Of a DNA stretch of 40,000 bases, positions 39,901-40,000 are shown one piece after another. The stretch covers positions 20,001 to 60,000 of the forward strand of contig LUCW03000714.1 of assembly GCA_001586965.3 (NCBI GenBank). Direction: 5' to 3'. Source of the stretch: Sphaeroforma sirkka. Taxonomy: Eukaryota > Opisthokonta > Ichthyosporea > Ichthyophonida. The notes under the pieces are model-generated. The model made no database searches. It had not been told where the DNA came from and worked only from the letters and a program-made list of their open reading frames with translations. Position numbers and translations under genes: made by a program. How positions within the stretch are numbered: the first letter of the stretch is position 1; each line of letters opens with the position of its first letter.

Positions 39901-40000
39901 CTGGACGAGTAGAAAACAGATCAGTATGTAGCTGGTAAAATTTTCGAGTTTATGACGCTTCATAGATGCCTAAAGACCTCATCATCACCCAGACATACAC

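Noticed and set aside
39349..39912. Plus-strand frames over the right end of the window
   Set aside because: Shadows of the minus-strand CDC73 exon that starts at 39900.

Overview
This window is nuclear DNA from a eukaryote whose genes are rich in spliceosomal introns. Evidence: split genes with GT..AG (and one apparent GC..AG) introns, AATAAA polyadenylation signals, nuclear transcription factors, and long (TA)n/(CA)n/(CAT)n tracts. The gene set mixes animal-like items (an E2F with a pocket-protein motif, CDC73/parafibromin, a CASTOR-like ACT protein, TAF11) with a two-component receiver protein, a family animals lack. A unicellular holozoan such as an ichthyosporean would fit, but this is inference.

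Layout. 1-936 (+): 3' part of pyruvate kinase. 3063-4537 (-): basic KEN-box protein with a sororin-like C-terminus. 6212-9699 (+): seven-exon E2F, divergent from the sororin-like gene; the shared 1.7 kb holds one consensus E2F site. 10594-13478 (+): TAF11, with about 1 kb of satellite in intron 1. 14743-15222 (+): small membrane protein. 17029-20577 (+): unrecognised multi-exon gene. 20779-23814: 3 kb simple-sequence island. 24570-24920: imperfect palindrome with a nested insertion. 25777-27349 (+): receiver-domain response regulator. 28800-31331 (-): CASTOR-like amino-acid-sensor family protein. 31480-32820: second satellite block. 34169-36313 (+): MATE transporter. 36857-39900 (-): CDC73, 3' portion, continuing past the right edge.

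Exon joins were worked out by hand from splice sites, reading-frame phase and similarity to remembered families. They are strong for pyruvate kinase, E2F, TAF11, MATE, CDC73, the receiver core and the last six CASTOR-like exons. They are weaker for the sororin-like call, the CASTOR-like 5' exon and the 17-20.6 kb gene. Several genes concern growth and cell division (glycolysis, cohesion, E2F, TFIID, PAF1 complex, arginine/TORC1 sensing), but no operon-like linkage is implied. No tRNA, rRNA, CRISPR array or intact transposase gene was recognised.
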